Source: Larix kaempferi (Eukaryota > Streptophyta > Pinopsida > Pinales > Pinaceae). From it: a stretch of 64,000 bases of DNA. The notes beneath the pieces were generated by a model that worked only from the letters and a program-made list of their open reading frames with translations, was not told where the DNA came from and ran no database searches. The position numbers and the translations under genes were made by a program. The stretch is taken from NCBI GenBank assembly GCA_027924585.1, contig BSBM01000199.1, positions 9,603,001 to 9,667,000 on the forward strand. Reading direction: 5' to 3'. Below are positions 12,700 through 23,300 of this stretch, in pieces. Every line of letters begins with the position of its first letter. Position 1 is the stretch's first letter.

Positions 12700-13080
12700 C
12701 TATTTAATATACTGGGACAACCACTTAATACCTTCACCATATCCCATGTTTTGGAAAATATTGCACATAAACACCTTAATAGGTCATACATTAGAATATG
12801 ACAAATTGACCTTCCCTTTACCATTGGTGTAATTTGCAAGGTCTAGGTAATAACGATGTTCATCTTCAGATGTTGTTGCATATGGTAGGTCTATTTTGTT
12901 CCCTAAATTTTTTTAAAAAAAGTACATTGGTCAACGAATGATCTGTAAGTAGTGCTTCTAGCTCCTTCCATGACTCTGCAAAGCGCTCTTTATGAGTGAC
13001 ATCTACAAGGTATACAACATCATCCACATGTATTGATAAGAGAAACTTGTATCAAAAAACCTACTCATGTCCCCAAGTAG
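12700..13080 (-). pseudogene. SAR1: SAR1-type small GTPase, C-terminal pseudogene fragment
   Basis: The minus strand reads as the C-terminal half of SAR1, the GTPase that recruits the COPII coat at the endoplasmic reticulum. Visible matches in order are VVYLVDVTHKERFAESWKEL, a frameshifted version of the FLILGNK guanine-specificity loop, NKIDLPYATTSEDEHRYYL, NGKGKVNL, and the terminal block VFMCNIFQNMGYGEGIKW, ending in LSQYIK and a stop at 12700-12702, exactly where SAR1 ends. An Arg codon has become TGA in the stretch before VFMC, and the DLGGH switch region near 13065 is recognisable but out of frame. The N-terminal half (P-loop and switch I) is not seen; sequence above 13090 looks intronic. 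It is not functional. Confidence 0.9.
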
Positions 13081-13607
13081 TCAAAGGAGTACATACTGCA
13101 CCCAGTGCTTTCTACACAATATTTAGCAGATGACCAAGAAAATGAAACATGTTTGATATAAAATTATAAACTAAACAATCATTGCAGTTTAGTTTTGGTA
13201 AACTGCAAATATCTTAGATACGTCATATTCAATTATAGTTACACTAATTACACAACTTAATGAATCTTAATGAATGGTTTCCATAGTTCAAATTCTACTA
13301 ATGACAATCCATAAAGAACAATCCATCATTACAAGAACCATAAACACACGTAACATATCAAATTAATTTAGCAGGCATTCAATTAATAGGAAAGACGATG
13401 ATTAAAATATTAGGCAACCCTTCACAGATAGTACATATTAATTCACTTGTACTGAAAATCAATCATTAACAATACACCATCTCTCTATCATCTCAAACAA
13501 GCACATGGGTTTCAATGTCCTTAAACAATTGATGAATTTAATAGAAAATTTTCATTTGCATGGAAAGTATTTAAGAATCACTTGGATCTAATGAAAATTT
13601 TACTCAC

Positions 13608-13726
13608 TAAAAAGAGGGATGGTTCTGGAGAATGAGCAATAAATAGAAGGGGGCCTTCAAAATGTGGAAAAAATTGTTTCTCGCCAGTCTCCAGCTGCCA
13701 TATCACAAGAATGCCTTCCTTTGCAC
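13608..13726 (-). pseudogene. Isolated exon of a WDR75/UTP17-like WD-repeat protein
   Basis: A 119-bp minus-strand block opens with a TTTCTAG acceptor, closes at a GTGAGT donor and has no stop. It encodes EGILVIWQLETGEKQFFPHF followed by GPLLFIAHSPEPSLFL. Plant WDR75 (the yeast Nan1/UTP17 homologue, a pre-rRNA processing subunit of the small-subunit processome) has a closely similar stretch with VLVxWQLDTGxKxFLPRxGS and PLLYFxxSPDPSL. I see no neighbouring WDR75 exons within several kb on either side. The next recognisable block on the same strand is SAR1, an unrelated gene. A captured fragment is therefore more likely than a live gene with very long introns, but the intact splice sites keep the latter possible. 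Confidence 0.7.
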
Positions 13727-16054
13727 CTAGAAACATGTAAACAACAACACTTAGTTAAACACAAATCAATGAGATCATAACTAGATTGTAATTTGGGTCA
13801 GCACAAAAAAGTATAAGAACCCTTTGCATTGAAAGACATTAGTGAACCAGGAAGGCTTCCTTATAATTAGACAAAAAAAACTATCATCTTAGGAACATAT
13901 ATAAAGCTTCCATCTTAGCTGTCGCAAACATTTTTCTGACTACATAGAAAGCATAATTTAAGATTTGTCATAACAATGAACATTTCTCAAAACATTGAAA
14001 ATTGAAAATACATAAATCTGCCAAAAGATGATTGAACAAGTATTTCTACCTGAGTACAAGGACCATCAAGCGAGAATTGTGTCCTTGGAGTCTACGTACT
14101 TTGAAAAATCTGGTTTGGTTGTTTACTTGGAGCTTATATTTCCAATGTTTGTTTGTCCACTTCCCAGAATTGGGGTTTGGGAATCCTTTGGATATCAGGG
14201 GGTAAAATATTTGAGGCCATTTTCAGGGCATCAACAACATGATGAAGTTATGAGGCAGCTTTTCTGGGCACACTTTGAGTTCAAGTACAAATCAATAGTC
14301 TGGGCACCTTGAGCTGATTCAGGACTCCAATGGAGATTTCCAAATGGTTTACGGTATGTTTCAAACTGGTGCATAACATGGTTGTCTAAGAAAACATTTC
14401 TAAATGTTTTCTTGAGGTCTGGGTATGTTGGGTCTTCAAAGAATATTTTTGGGCACATATGACATCTACAACATCATGGAATAAACTATTTTCGGGACAT
14501 TTGTGCAACGCGTGGACCATTTTGTAAATGAATGTTAGCTAAAGAGCATATTGTGACAAACGATCATTGATTGAATTGCCAATTACCAGCCCATAATATA
14601 CAAAGAAACATGGAAATTTTCCCCAAGTAGACAATCAAAGGTCATGGCCATCAACACATCTTTTGATCGTGATGAAGATGGTAGCTTACGTATTGCTAGA
14701 GAGGATTGGCATATCTATCAATGTATCAATGGAGTATAGACTTTCCACATTAAGGATCATGAATATTATTTTACATCGCAGAGTCTTGGTCTCTTATTCG
14801 TCATTCTTTCAAGATTAATTGATCATATAGTTGATGAAGACAGGGGAGGTCGCTTACATATCCACTGGATCTCCATTCTATGTACCTTGATCATATAAAG
14901 AAAATCACTTGCAATAGTTTTGAAATAGTCCTAAGTACCATTGTTGACTATTATTATAAAGGAGTTTGTTTGTTTTGATTTTGGCTTACATAATCCAATA
15001 ATTCAAGTAGGGTCATTGTCTTCACAAATTGTTAAATTACACCAGGTTTAGAGACATATACAACCTAAGCAAAACCGGGTTAAAACCTAAGCAAAACCAT
15101 TGAAATCAAGATGCCTTTTTTGGATTGGTATTTACCAAATTTTGAGGATTTTGTGTAAGCGCTCCATTCATGGAAACATTCCATTCACTTTATATTACAA
15201 TGAGGCGATCAGGATTTTTCATGTTTTTCTACAGGGAAGAATCGAGTGCAATCATCAATGAATGTGCTTCTCTGCTCCCTCACGTTCAATGTATGATCTG
15301 CATAGAAAGAGCCATAGTATTCTTAAAGCCACAAGAAAACATTATCCTTATGTGAAAATGCAGAGGAAGTGTTAATAGTTATGCCCGTAAGGAAGGATCC
15401 CATTGTAAAGGAGAAAATATTTCAAATTTGCAGGTTTATCTTTTGATGGGATCCCTGACTAGAATTGGCCCAAATTTGTTCTAATGGGTGGTGTATCTTA
15501 GCTTAGGAATAATTACTACTACTGGTGATATGAGATTAATATTGATGTCCTGTGGCATTTATGGAAGATGACTTTCGTCAAACACTAAGAACAGTGCTCC
15601 AAGGTCACTGTGTATCCTTTGAAAGGCACACTTGCAACACTCCCCCCATACCTCCCCTTTATCATGCAAAACAAGCACCTATTATTCTGCTTTGCCAGGA
15701 CTGGAAAGGCTCTATTTATATTTGCGAGCTCATGAGTTTCCTGCTCCGTACAATGTGGAGGCCCTTGGGCAATAAAAAAATTGATGTGCTAGCATGGCTC
15801 TCCCCACAACCACTAATTTATCCTCCAAAACAACATTATTCTCTACCTCAGTTTTATCTTTACTGCTTCATCTGCCCTCACCTCAGTGGTTCTTCACATA
15901 ACTTATATATCGCTCAGCACTGCTACAGAGGCCCCAACTAAATTATGTTGGCCCACGTTACTAATGTCGGGGAAAATCTAATAGCCTAGCAAAAGATAAA
16001 GTGATGCATCTTTTCCCAAAAGCTAAAGCGGGTCTTCACCATCCTTCCTTGCCC
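13727..16054. other. Low-identity region, no assignable gene
   Basis: Several frames of 60-130 codons are open on both strands (14028-14312, 15170-15355 and 15552-15941 plus; 14231-14458 minus), but none resembles a known protein. The minus strand between 15640 and 15960 reads as coding-like pieces in alternating frames, for example EDKLVVVGRAMLAHQFFYC, which suggests decayed coding DNA of unknown origin. No transposon signature is visible. Confidence 0.3.
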
Positions 16055-16128
16055 TCAGCGGACAAGCAATAAATTCCTTCTAGTATTCAGAAACTCTGCA
16101 ATCTCCTTAAACTGGTCTGGTATGCCCT
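16055..16128 (-). pseudogene. Unassigned exon-like block
   Basis: The minus strand carries a CCATGTAG acceptor followed by an open stretch reading GIPDQFKEIAEFLNTRRN and then a TGA at 16055-16057. The composition is protein-like, but I do not recognise the family. It lies on the same strand as the SAR1 and WDR75-like fragments. Confidence 0.25.
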
Positions 16129-16849
16129 CTACATGGAAAAGGTGTGTATCCGACTTTCATATCATGAAAAGGGGAAAAAATTACTCATAAAACAACATCC
16201 TTATATGAGATAGTGAAGCAATATCCTTTATAAGTATAGTATGTATCTATCATAACGAGTATCATTCCGGGCCTACCATTTTTGGGCCAATCCATGCTTA
16301 AAGCACTGATCTGCATATACCCAATCTAACTTGGAGCCATCTCCTACTTTCCATGCCAAAAAGTTACCAATGACTGGAAAATACTTGACTAGGCTATAGC
16401 GTAGTCCTCAATATAACCAACCAATTCTAGGTCATGGTGAAAAAAGAAGGAATTCTTTCCACTTGGCAGTTTCGGCCATTGCTTCCAACTGGAACTGGGA
16501 TATCCTCCCATGGAAAATTCTATCCTTTACATTGGTATAAAATATTGAATGATTATTTATTTAGGTTGTAGTTGGGGATATATATAGTGGACCTGCTCCC
16601 ACCTGTTTCGATTTGAGCAACATGCTACTTGTATTGGGTCTTATTATAAAAGATGGTTAAGGGGTGGTATTAAATAGTTGATCTGGATTTGCGTGAATCA
16701 GTGTTGTTGGATTAATAGGTTACAAGCCCTTAAATTTTGATTTTAATAACTAAGTTAGTCTCCAATCATTAAGCACATCATTTAAAAGGATACAAGTATC
16801 ACATCAACAAATTGTAAACACTTCACTCCTACAAAAATACTAATTGCTA
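16129..16849. other. Unclear region with possible LINE-like relic
   Basis: The minus strand near 16290-16360 reads NFLAWKVGDGSKLDWVYADQ, which faintly recalls the segment after the reverse transcriptase in plant LINEs. The match is too short and frame-broken to claim. Nothing else is recognisable. Confidence 0.2.
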
Positions 16850-17543
16850 TCAATATTACAAAGTACAATCACCAGCTGCAACTGGTGTGAGAGAGCCTTC
16901 AACCTCAACAAAACAGTCTCAGCTTCAACTGAGAAGTAAGTTTCAGGCTGCAACCTGCTAGTACCAAAAGTTTATCTTGCCATGTTTGTTGTAGGGATAA
17001 TCAAGCCAGTATTTGAGTCAGCTTCTACACAGAGCCCAGAAATGAATTCAATAATAACAGACCTTAATAATGATGCCCTAGTTTCATTGTCCTTCTCTTG
17101 TTGTCGTTACTGTATCATGATATTCCCTTCGCATGATGTCCTTCAAGATTTTATCAGTACAACAGAATGCCCTAGTTCATTGTCCTTCTGATTTACCGGC
17201 ACAATAACATGCCCTGGTTCGCTGTCCTTCAACTTTTATCAGCACAAAAACATATCCTAGTTCGTTGTCCTTCAAAATGACTTGGGTTCATTGCCCTTCA
17301 ACTTTATCATCAGCACAAGGGTATGCCCTAGATACATTGTTTATCAATTAGTGGAGATACCCAGATTCGTTGCTTCATGAACATCTACATGCACTTTTTA
17401 ATTTTCCTTGGCTCCAACATCATCTATAGCGACGGCTAGAGTATCCACAGTTCTGTAATCATCTACGGGCTCATTAAGTTGTCAGTTGTCAGTTCCTCTA
17501 TCACCACGTCTTCAACATTCACAGGCTGCAGATATTTGAATGC
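16850..17543 (-). pseudogene. Exon relic with 22-residue peptide repeats
   Basis: A minus-strand TTTGTAG acceptor at 17544-17545 is followed by AFKYLQPVNVEDVVIEELTT, then after a frameshift by DDYRTVDTLAVAIDD. From about 17345 down to 17070 the strand carries four to five copies of a 66-bp unit (22 codons) around EGQ/KDNExGHxVVL. Unit length divisible by three, with a recurring peptide, means the array arose inside coding sequence. Further down, 16990-16850 reads ETYFSVEAETVLLRLKAL. The family is not recognised. Stops and frameshifts show it is dead. It lies on the same strand as the other captured-looking fragments. Confidence 0.5.
17070..17345 (-). repeat. 66-bp degenerate tandem repeat (coding-derived)
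   Basis: Successive units on the plus strand share CCTxGTTCxTTGTCCTTC and TTATCAGCACAA. Copies are about 70-80% alike by eye and include one shorter unit. Confidence 0.65.
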
Positions 17544-20009
17544 CTACAAATACAATCAAAGATATCCTAATTTAGAACATTAAGCACACACTATGAGAAT
17601 AAGGTAATGTAAATATTTTATTTAATTTCATGTCATCTAATAATACGTGTCAAATAAATAATCTCAACAAACTGCCATAATTGTAAAGCCAATAAATATT
17701 TCTCGATCATTTACTATTTACTTTTACAACCATACATGAACAGGGAAATTCATCAACATAATCTGATCTTTATTAAGCTTATGAAACATCAATTGAATCT
17801 TATTTATCTAATTTACACAGGCTGAGGTGACTTAACCAACTGAAGGCTTGACTTCAAATTTCTACCCAACCATTCAATCCTCTACCTTCGTGTATGTTTT
17901 CTTGCCGAGAGGTCGCCCCCGATATGGGCACGAATCCACCAGGTAGGTAGCTCATCCCTACAACATTCTTCTCATTCTTATAAAAACAGGGCGAGTTATG
18001 CAGTAATAACTATAATAGGATTGTATTAATAAGTTATTCAGAGGAATCAACCCTCCTTTATTTGCATAATAGTTAAAGAACCGTGGCAAGTGCCCTTCAT
18101 TCTTTGTTCATAATATAAGTTGTAAGTAAATCCAGTTCACTACAAAGGACTGCAACTCTGAATTCGCAGTCCAAGAAAACAGAGACAACGAAAGCACTTA
18201 AAAAGGTTATATATTTATATATATAAATATCCTAGAAGTCAAAGTGGCCTCCAGAGATACGCCCTTATTTTAATTGATCATAAATGCTTCATGAAATACG
18301 TGTATAATACTATAGACATCTTCTAGGATTATTAAACTAATAGTATGTCAAATGCTGTAAAAATAATCTGGGAGATCAAGGGTTTCATAACTCTTTCACT
18401 TAACCTGTTATAAAGGTCCTTGGATATAAATATATAAAAATATATGCAGGCTCTGTCTTAGAGAGGCCAAAAATTGATTCAAAGAACTATGTAAAAAAAA
18501 AGGAAATGTGTATACAAAAAGGAAAAATACAACATTTTGGACCGCCCACTCCATGAGAGAGCTTGTGCACATCACAACGACATAAATAAGCAGGCTCTCT
18601 CTTTCTCTCTGAGGTCGAATATTGGTTTCAAACTAAGTACCCTCTCTGAAAAATCCTCTTCGAGGCCAACCCCGAAGATTAAATTGGTCTCTGCAATCAA
18701 CAGAAGTGCCTTGCTCTCATTGAGAATGGCCATAAGGCTAACAGGGAAAAACTCGACTAACAAAGTAGACTATGGTTCTCTCTCTCAAGCAAAACCCACC
18801 AACACTAAGTAGACAAACCAAAGGAGTTTGTGTCCTTCCAAGATTGTAATCCACACATACAGTCAAAGAAGGTTGCACATCTTCTGCTGTACATTTACAG
18901 TTTATATATTAAAGAATTTTTAATAAAGTTTGATAAAGGGATTGCACCCTATCCCTAAAACATATGCATTCTCTCTTCTTCTCAAGGAAGTGCAAATACA
19001 TAATAAAAATGACTTGCAGAGCCATTTAGTAAGGCCTTGACTTCCTATTCTCATTCATGGAAAATACCAGAATGCAAACCAAATGAGGGCCGCGCCCTCT
19101 ACTCTTCCCCCACAGAGTTAAAACAAAAATACAAATTATAATTGGGATTGCGTTATCCTCTCTTGAGAGTCACCCCTCCTTATAGTGAGCAATGTCAAGA
19201 AAGAGGAGTCGGTCTCATTCCTGAGAGCCGCCCCTCCAATCACAAATTACCAACAAAGATAGAATTATCGCTACTCAACTTCATATCTAGTTATTTATAA
19301 GGTTAAAGGAGGTGTGATTACATTCTTTTAGATTTTTGCTGAAAACGAACAGAAGAGAACGCCCAACAAAATAGGGTTGTGCCCTAAATATCACATGTCT
19401 TGACTATAATTTATTCACTGTTAAAATATGGTTAATAGGTAAATGCTATGAGCCTAGCTATATAAATAAAATATCTAAGCGAGTATCCTTTGTGTACATA
19501 CAAACAACATAAAACAAGTACCCACAAATATACAGTCAAACCTGATAATTTAAGTGACTAGAGCTGCATCCTGCTAAAGAAAATGGACACTGCTACCTTC
19601 TCTGGGAAAAACTCCTTCTAGCCATAACCATCCACCTTCCACTCTATCAACAAGGATCTATTTTTTGAGAGAGAGGTCGGTTTCAGTTCTCGCGTAGCTC
19701 TTTTCTTTTTTCTATCCAGGTTTTTGGCTTCCCTATGGAGACTCCCACCTTCTTTCAAGAGGCCACCGCCATTTCATGAACTAACCATAACCATGAAGAA
19801 AGGAAGCCAACCTCATAATGGAAAGAAAGTTTAATTATATATATATATATATATTTCAACCATTAATTATATTTATTACTTACTCAAAGGACAATGCACC
19901 TCGCTCTTCATTATAGGACTTTATATGTTTACATATAAAACTCTATCAATGTTTGCTTTAACCCTTCATATATATTAATTGCTCTTATTTATTATCTTTT
20001 GGCATATGC

Positions 20010-20044
<35 letters not shown>

Positions 20045-20340
20045 GTAATATAATTATAAATATATTGGACCTTTTTTCAATAATAATTACACCTTGTCAT
20101 TAATAATGTCTTATTACACCACCCTAATATAAAAAACTATTATTAATAATACTTAGTTTTGTTTTATGTTTAGAAGTTTAAATATACAATCGCTTGGGAT
20201 CTTTTGCCAAGACTAGGATGTGATATCCATAAAAATTACATAATTTTAGGAAACAACACTTAGTAATACTTAACCTGAGGTTCTAATACAACTACATACT
20301 TCTAAAAACCACATAATAATATTAATATCCTTCATCATAT
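17544..20340. other. Gene-poor AT-rich stretch with microsatellites
   Basis: No assignable gene. A mixed block at 18537-18812 is open on both strands but resembles no protein. Between 19140 and 19760 short purine/pyrimidine-rich words of the type GAGAGxCxCCCCTCC recur at roughly 80-100 bp and reappear at 27460-27790 and near 30650. TA microsatellites lie at 19836-19854 and 20011-20036. Confidence 0.4.
20011..20036. repeat. (TA)n microsatellite
   Basis: An uninterrupted run of 13 TA dinucleotides just left of the satellite array. Confidence 0.95.
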
Positions 20341-23300
20341 TACAATGACACCCTTAAGAGGCTATGTGTGGTTGGTTGAGGTGATATTTCTAGCCTTGGA
20401 TGGCTATAAGATTCCTTTAAGGCCAGAGGTTCAAGTATCCTCCCTTAACCATGTCTAAGGCCCCAAGGCCCCAAGACATGGATACATAATGGCATGGATA
20501 TACATGCAAGGTCGTGCATGGTTCTCTAGGAATTTTTTATCACTCTAGATTCCCCAATTGTTTCTGTAGGGCTAAAGACATGGTTTTTTTTCCATAAAAC
20601 ATCATTCCCAAGGCCCCGAGACATGTAGATACTACTCAAAACCACATAGTGGAAATTACATAATCAATCATAGGCCAATCATACCCTCAAGAGGCCATGC
20701 GCTTTTAGTGGAGACAATCTTCTTAGTCTTATATGGATAGAAGAATCATTTAGAACTTGATATTAAGGTCGCCTCCACTAACCATGTGTAAGGAACGAAG
20801 GCCACAAGACTTATATACATAGTGCCATATATAACCCTCTAAAGTATTCAATGGTGCTTTTAGGTAGTGTTCATGGCTCTAGATGCCTCAACAATTTCTT
20901 TAAGGCCCAAAACATGGTATTTTTCCATCGAACATAATTCCCAAGGGATTAAGACATTTACATACTACTTCACAGCACACAATGTTAACAACATCCTCAA
21001 GCATAGGCCAAATATACAAATTAGGAGGTTGTGTGTGGTTGGTGGAGGCAAAATTCTTACCCCTAGATGGTTACAAGATTCCTTAGGGGAAAAGGTTCAA
21101 TTATCCTCCACTAACCATGTCAAAGGCCCCAAGGACACAAGACTTGGATACATTGTACAATGGATACCCCTACGAATTCATGCATGGTGCTTTGAGGAAT
21201 TATAATTCATGGATTATAACCATGTCCATGTCAAAGGCCCTAATACCCATACCTAGTACTAGAAAAATCCTAATGGCACGCATATCTCAATTTGAGGGAA
21301 AACATACCATCCGAAGGTATTATACATTGAGACATTATTTAGGCCTCAATTTGAGGGAAAACATACCATCCGAAGGCATTATACATTGAGACATTATTTA
21401 TGTGCATGATATTTAGGTCTCATCCCATGAGCATGTTGATGCTCCCATGTCCCCAATAGTTGGATACATAGTGCCACAGTTGCCCCTACAAATTCATGCG
21501 GGGTGATTTGAATATTGTTTCATGGCTCTTAATGCATCAATGGTTTCTTTAGGGCCCAAGGAATGGTATTTTTCCCTAGAATGTCATTCCCAAGGCCTTG
21601 AGAGACATACACATTTTTGAAAACCACCTAATGGCACTGATATAATTAGTCATATGCCAATGAAACCCTAAGGAGGCCATTTTTGGTTGGTGTAGGAAAC
21701 ATTCTTAGCCTTGGATGGATAGAAAATTTCTTTAGGGCCCAAGGTTTAGGTCTCTTCCATTGACCATGTCCATGACACAAGGCCCCATGACCTAGATACA
21801 TAACACCATAGATATGGTTGCAAAGTTATGCATGGAGATTTGAGACATTCTTCATGGATTTAGATGCCTCAATGGTTTTTTTAGAGAAATATTTGTGGTC
21901 TTATTTCCTAGAGAATCATTCCCAAATCCCCGAGACACATACATTCTACTCAAAACCACCTATAATCATTAATATCCTCAATCGTGAGCCAATGATACCT
22001 CAAGAGGCAATGTGTGGTTGGTCGAGGCAATATTCCTAGCCTTGGATGGCTAAAAGATTATTTTTGGGACAAAGGTTCAAGTCTCCTCCCCCTACCATGT
22101 CCAAGGCCCCAAGGCATAGATGTACATTGTGCCACAAATATCTCTACGAAGTCATGCATGGTTCTTAGAGGCATTGCTCCATGGATACAAGACCTCGGAA
22201 GACAACTTCTTATTGGTGGAGGAAACCTTCTTAGCCCTAGATGGTTAGAAGATTCCTTTAGGGCTTGAGTTGCAGGTCTCCTCCATTACCATGTCTAGGG
22301 TCCTAAGACCACAAGACCTAGATACATAGCAGAATGGATACCCATGCAAAGTCATGTGTAGTTTTTTGAGGCAATGTGCATGGATTTATATGCCTTAATG
22401 GTTTCTTTAGAGCCAAAGGTATGGTTTTGATCCCTATAATTCCATTCCAAAGGCTCCAGGACACCTTCATAATTCTTAAACCACCTAATGGCACCAACAT
22501 CCCGAATCATTGGTCAATGATACATTCAATAAGCCATGTGTGGTTGGTGGAGGAAACCTACTTAATTCTAGATGCCTAGAAAATTCCTTTAGAGCCTGAG
22601 TTTTAGGTCTCCTCCACTAACCATGTCCAAGGCCCTAAGGCCACATGATCCAAATACATAGCACTATAGATACCACTCCAAAGTTGTGCATGGTGGTTTG
22701 AGGCAATGTTCATGGCTTTGAATGCCTCAAAATTTTCTTTAGGGCTAAAGGCATGTTCTTCTTCCATAGAACATCATTCCCAAGGCCCTAACACACTATA
22801 TACTACTTAGAACAACTTGTTGTCACCAACATCATAAATCATAGGCAAATAATACACTCAAGTGGGATTAAGGATCAAGTGTCCTCTACTAACCATGTCC
22901 AATGCCCAAAGGAAAAAACCTAGATACATAGTGCCATGGATACCCCTACGAATTTATGCATGATGCCTTGACACATTGGCCATGGCTCTAAATGCCATAA
23001 TAATTAATTTAGGGTGAAACACATAGTCTTCTTCCTTAGAATATCATTCCCAGGGCCTTAAAACAAGTAGATATTACTCAAAATATCTAATTGTAATAAG
23101 ATCCTCAATCATAATCCAATGCTACCTTTAAGAGGCTATGTGTGGTTGGTTGAGGTATCCTTCTTATCCTTTGATGGATAGAAGATTCCTTTACAGCCTG
23201 AGGTTCAAGTCCCCTCCCTTTACCATGTCCAATGCCCCAAGTCCTAATGACCTATAAGCATAGTGCCATGGATACCTTATGAAGCCATGTGTGGTGATTT

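Noticed and set aside
15552-15941. Plus-strand frame of 129 codons as a gene
   Set aside because: No recognisable family. The opposite strand looks more protein-like but is broken, so neither was called.
18537-18812. Open frames on both strands, possible small gene
   Set aside because: No similarity, no splice or start context, and overlapping open frames on both strands suggest chance.
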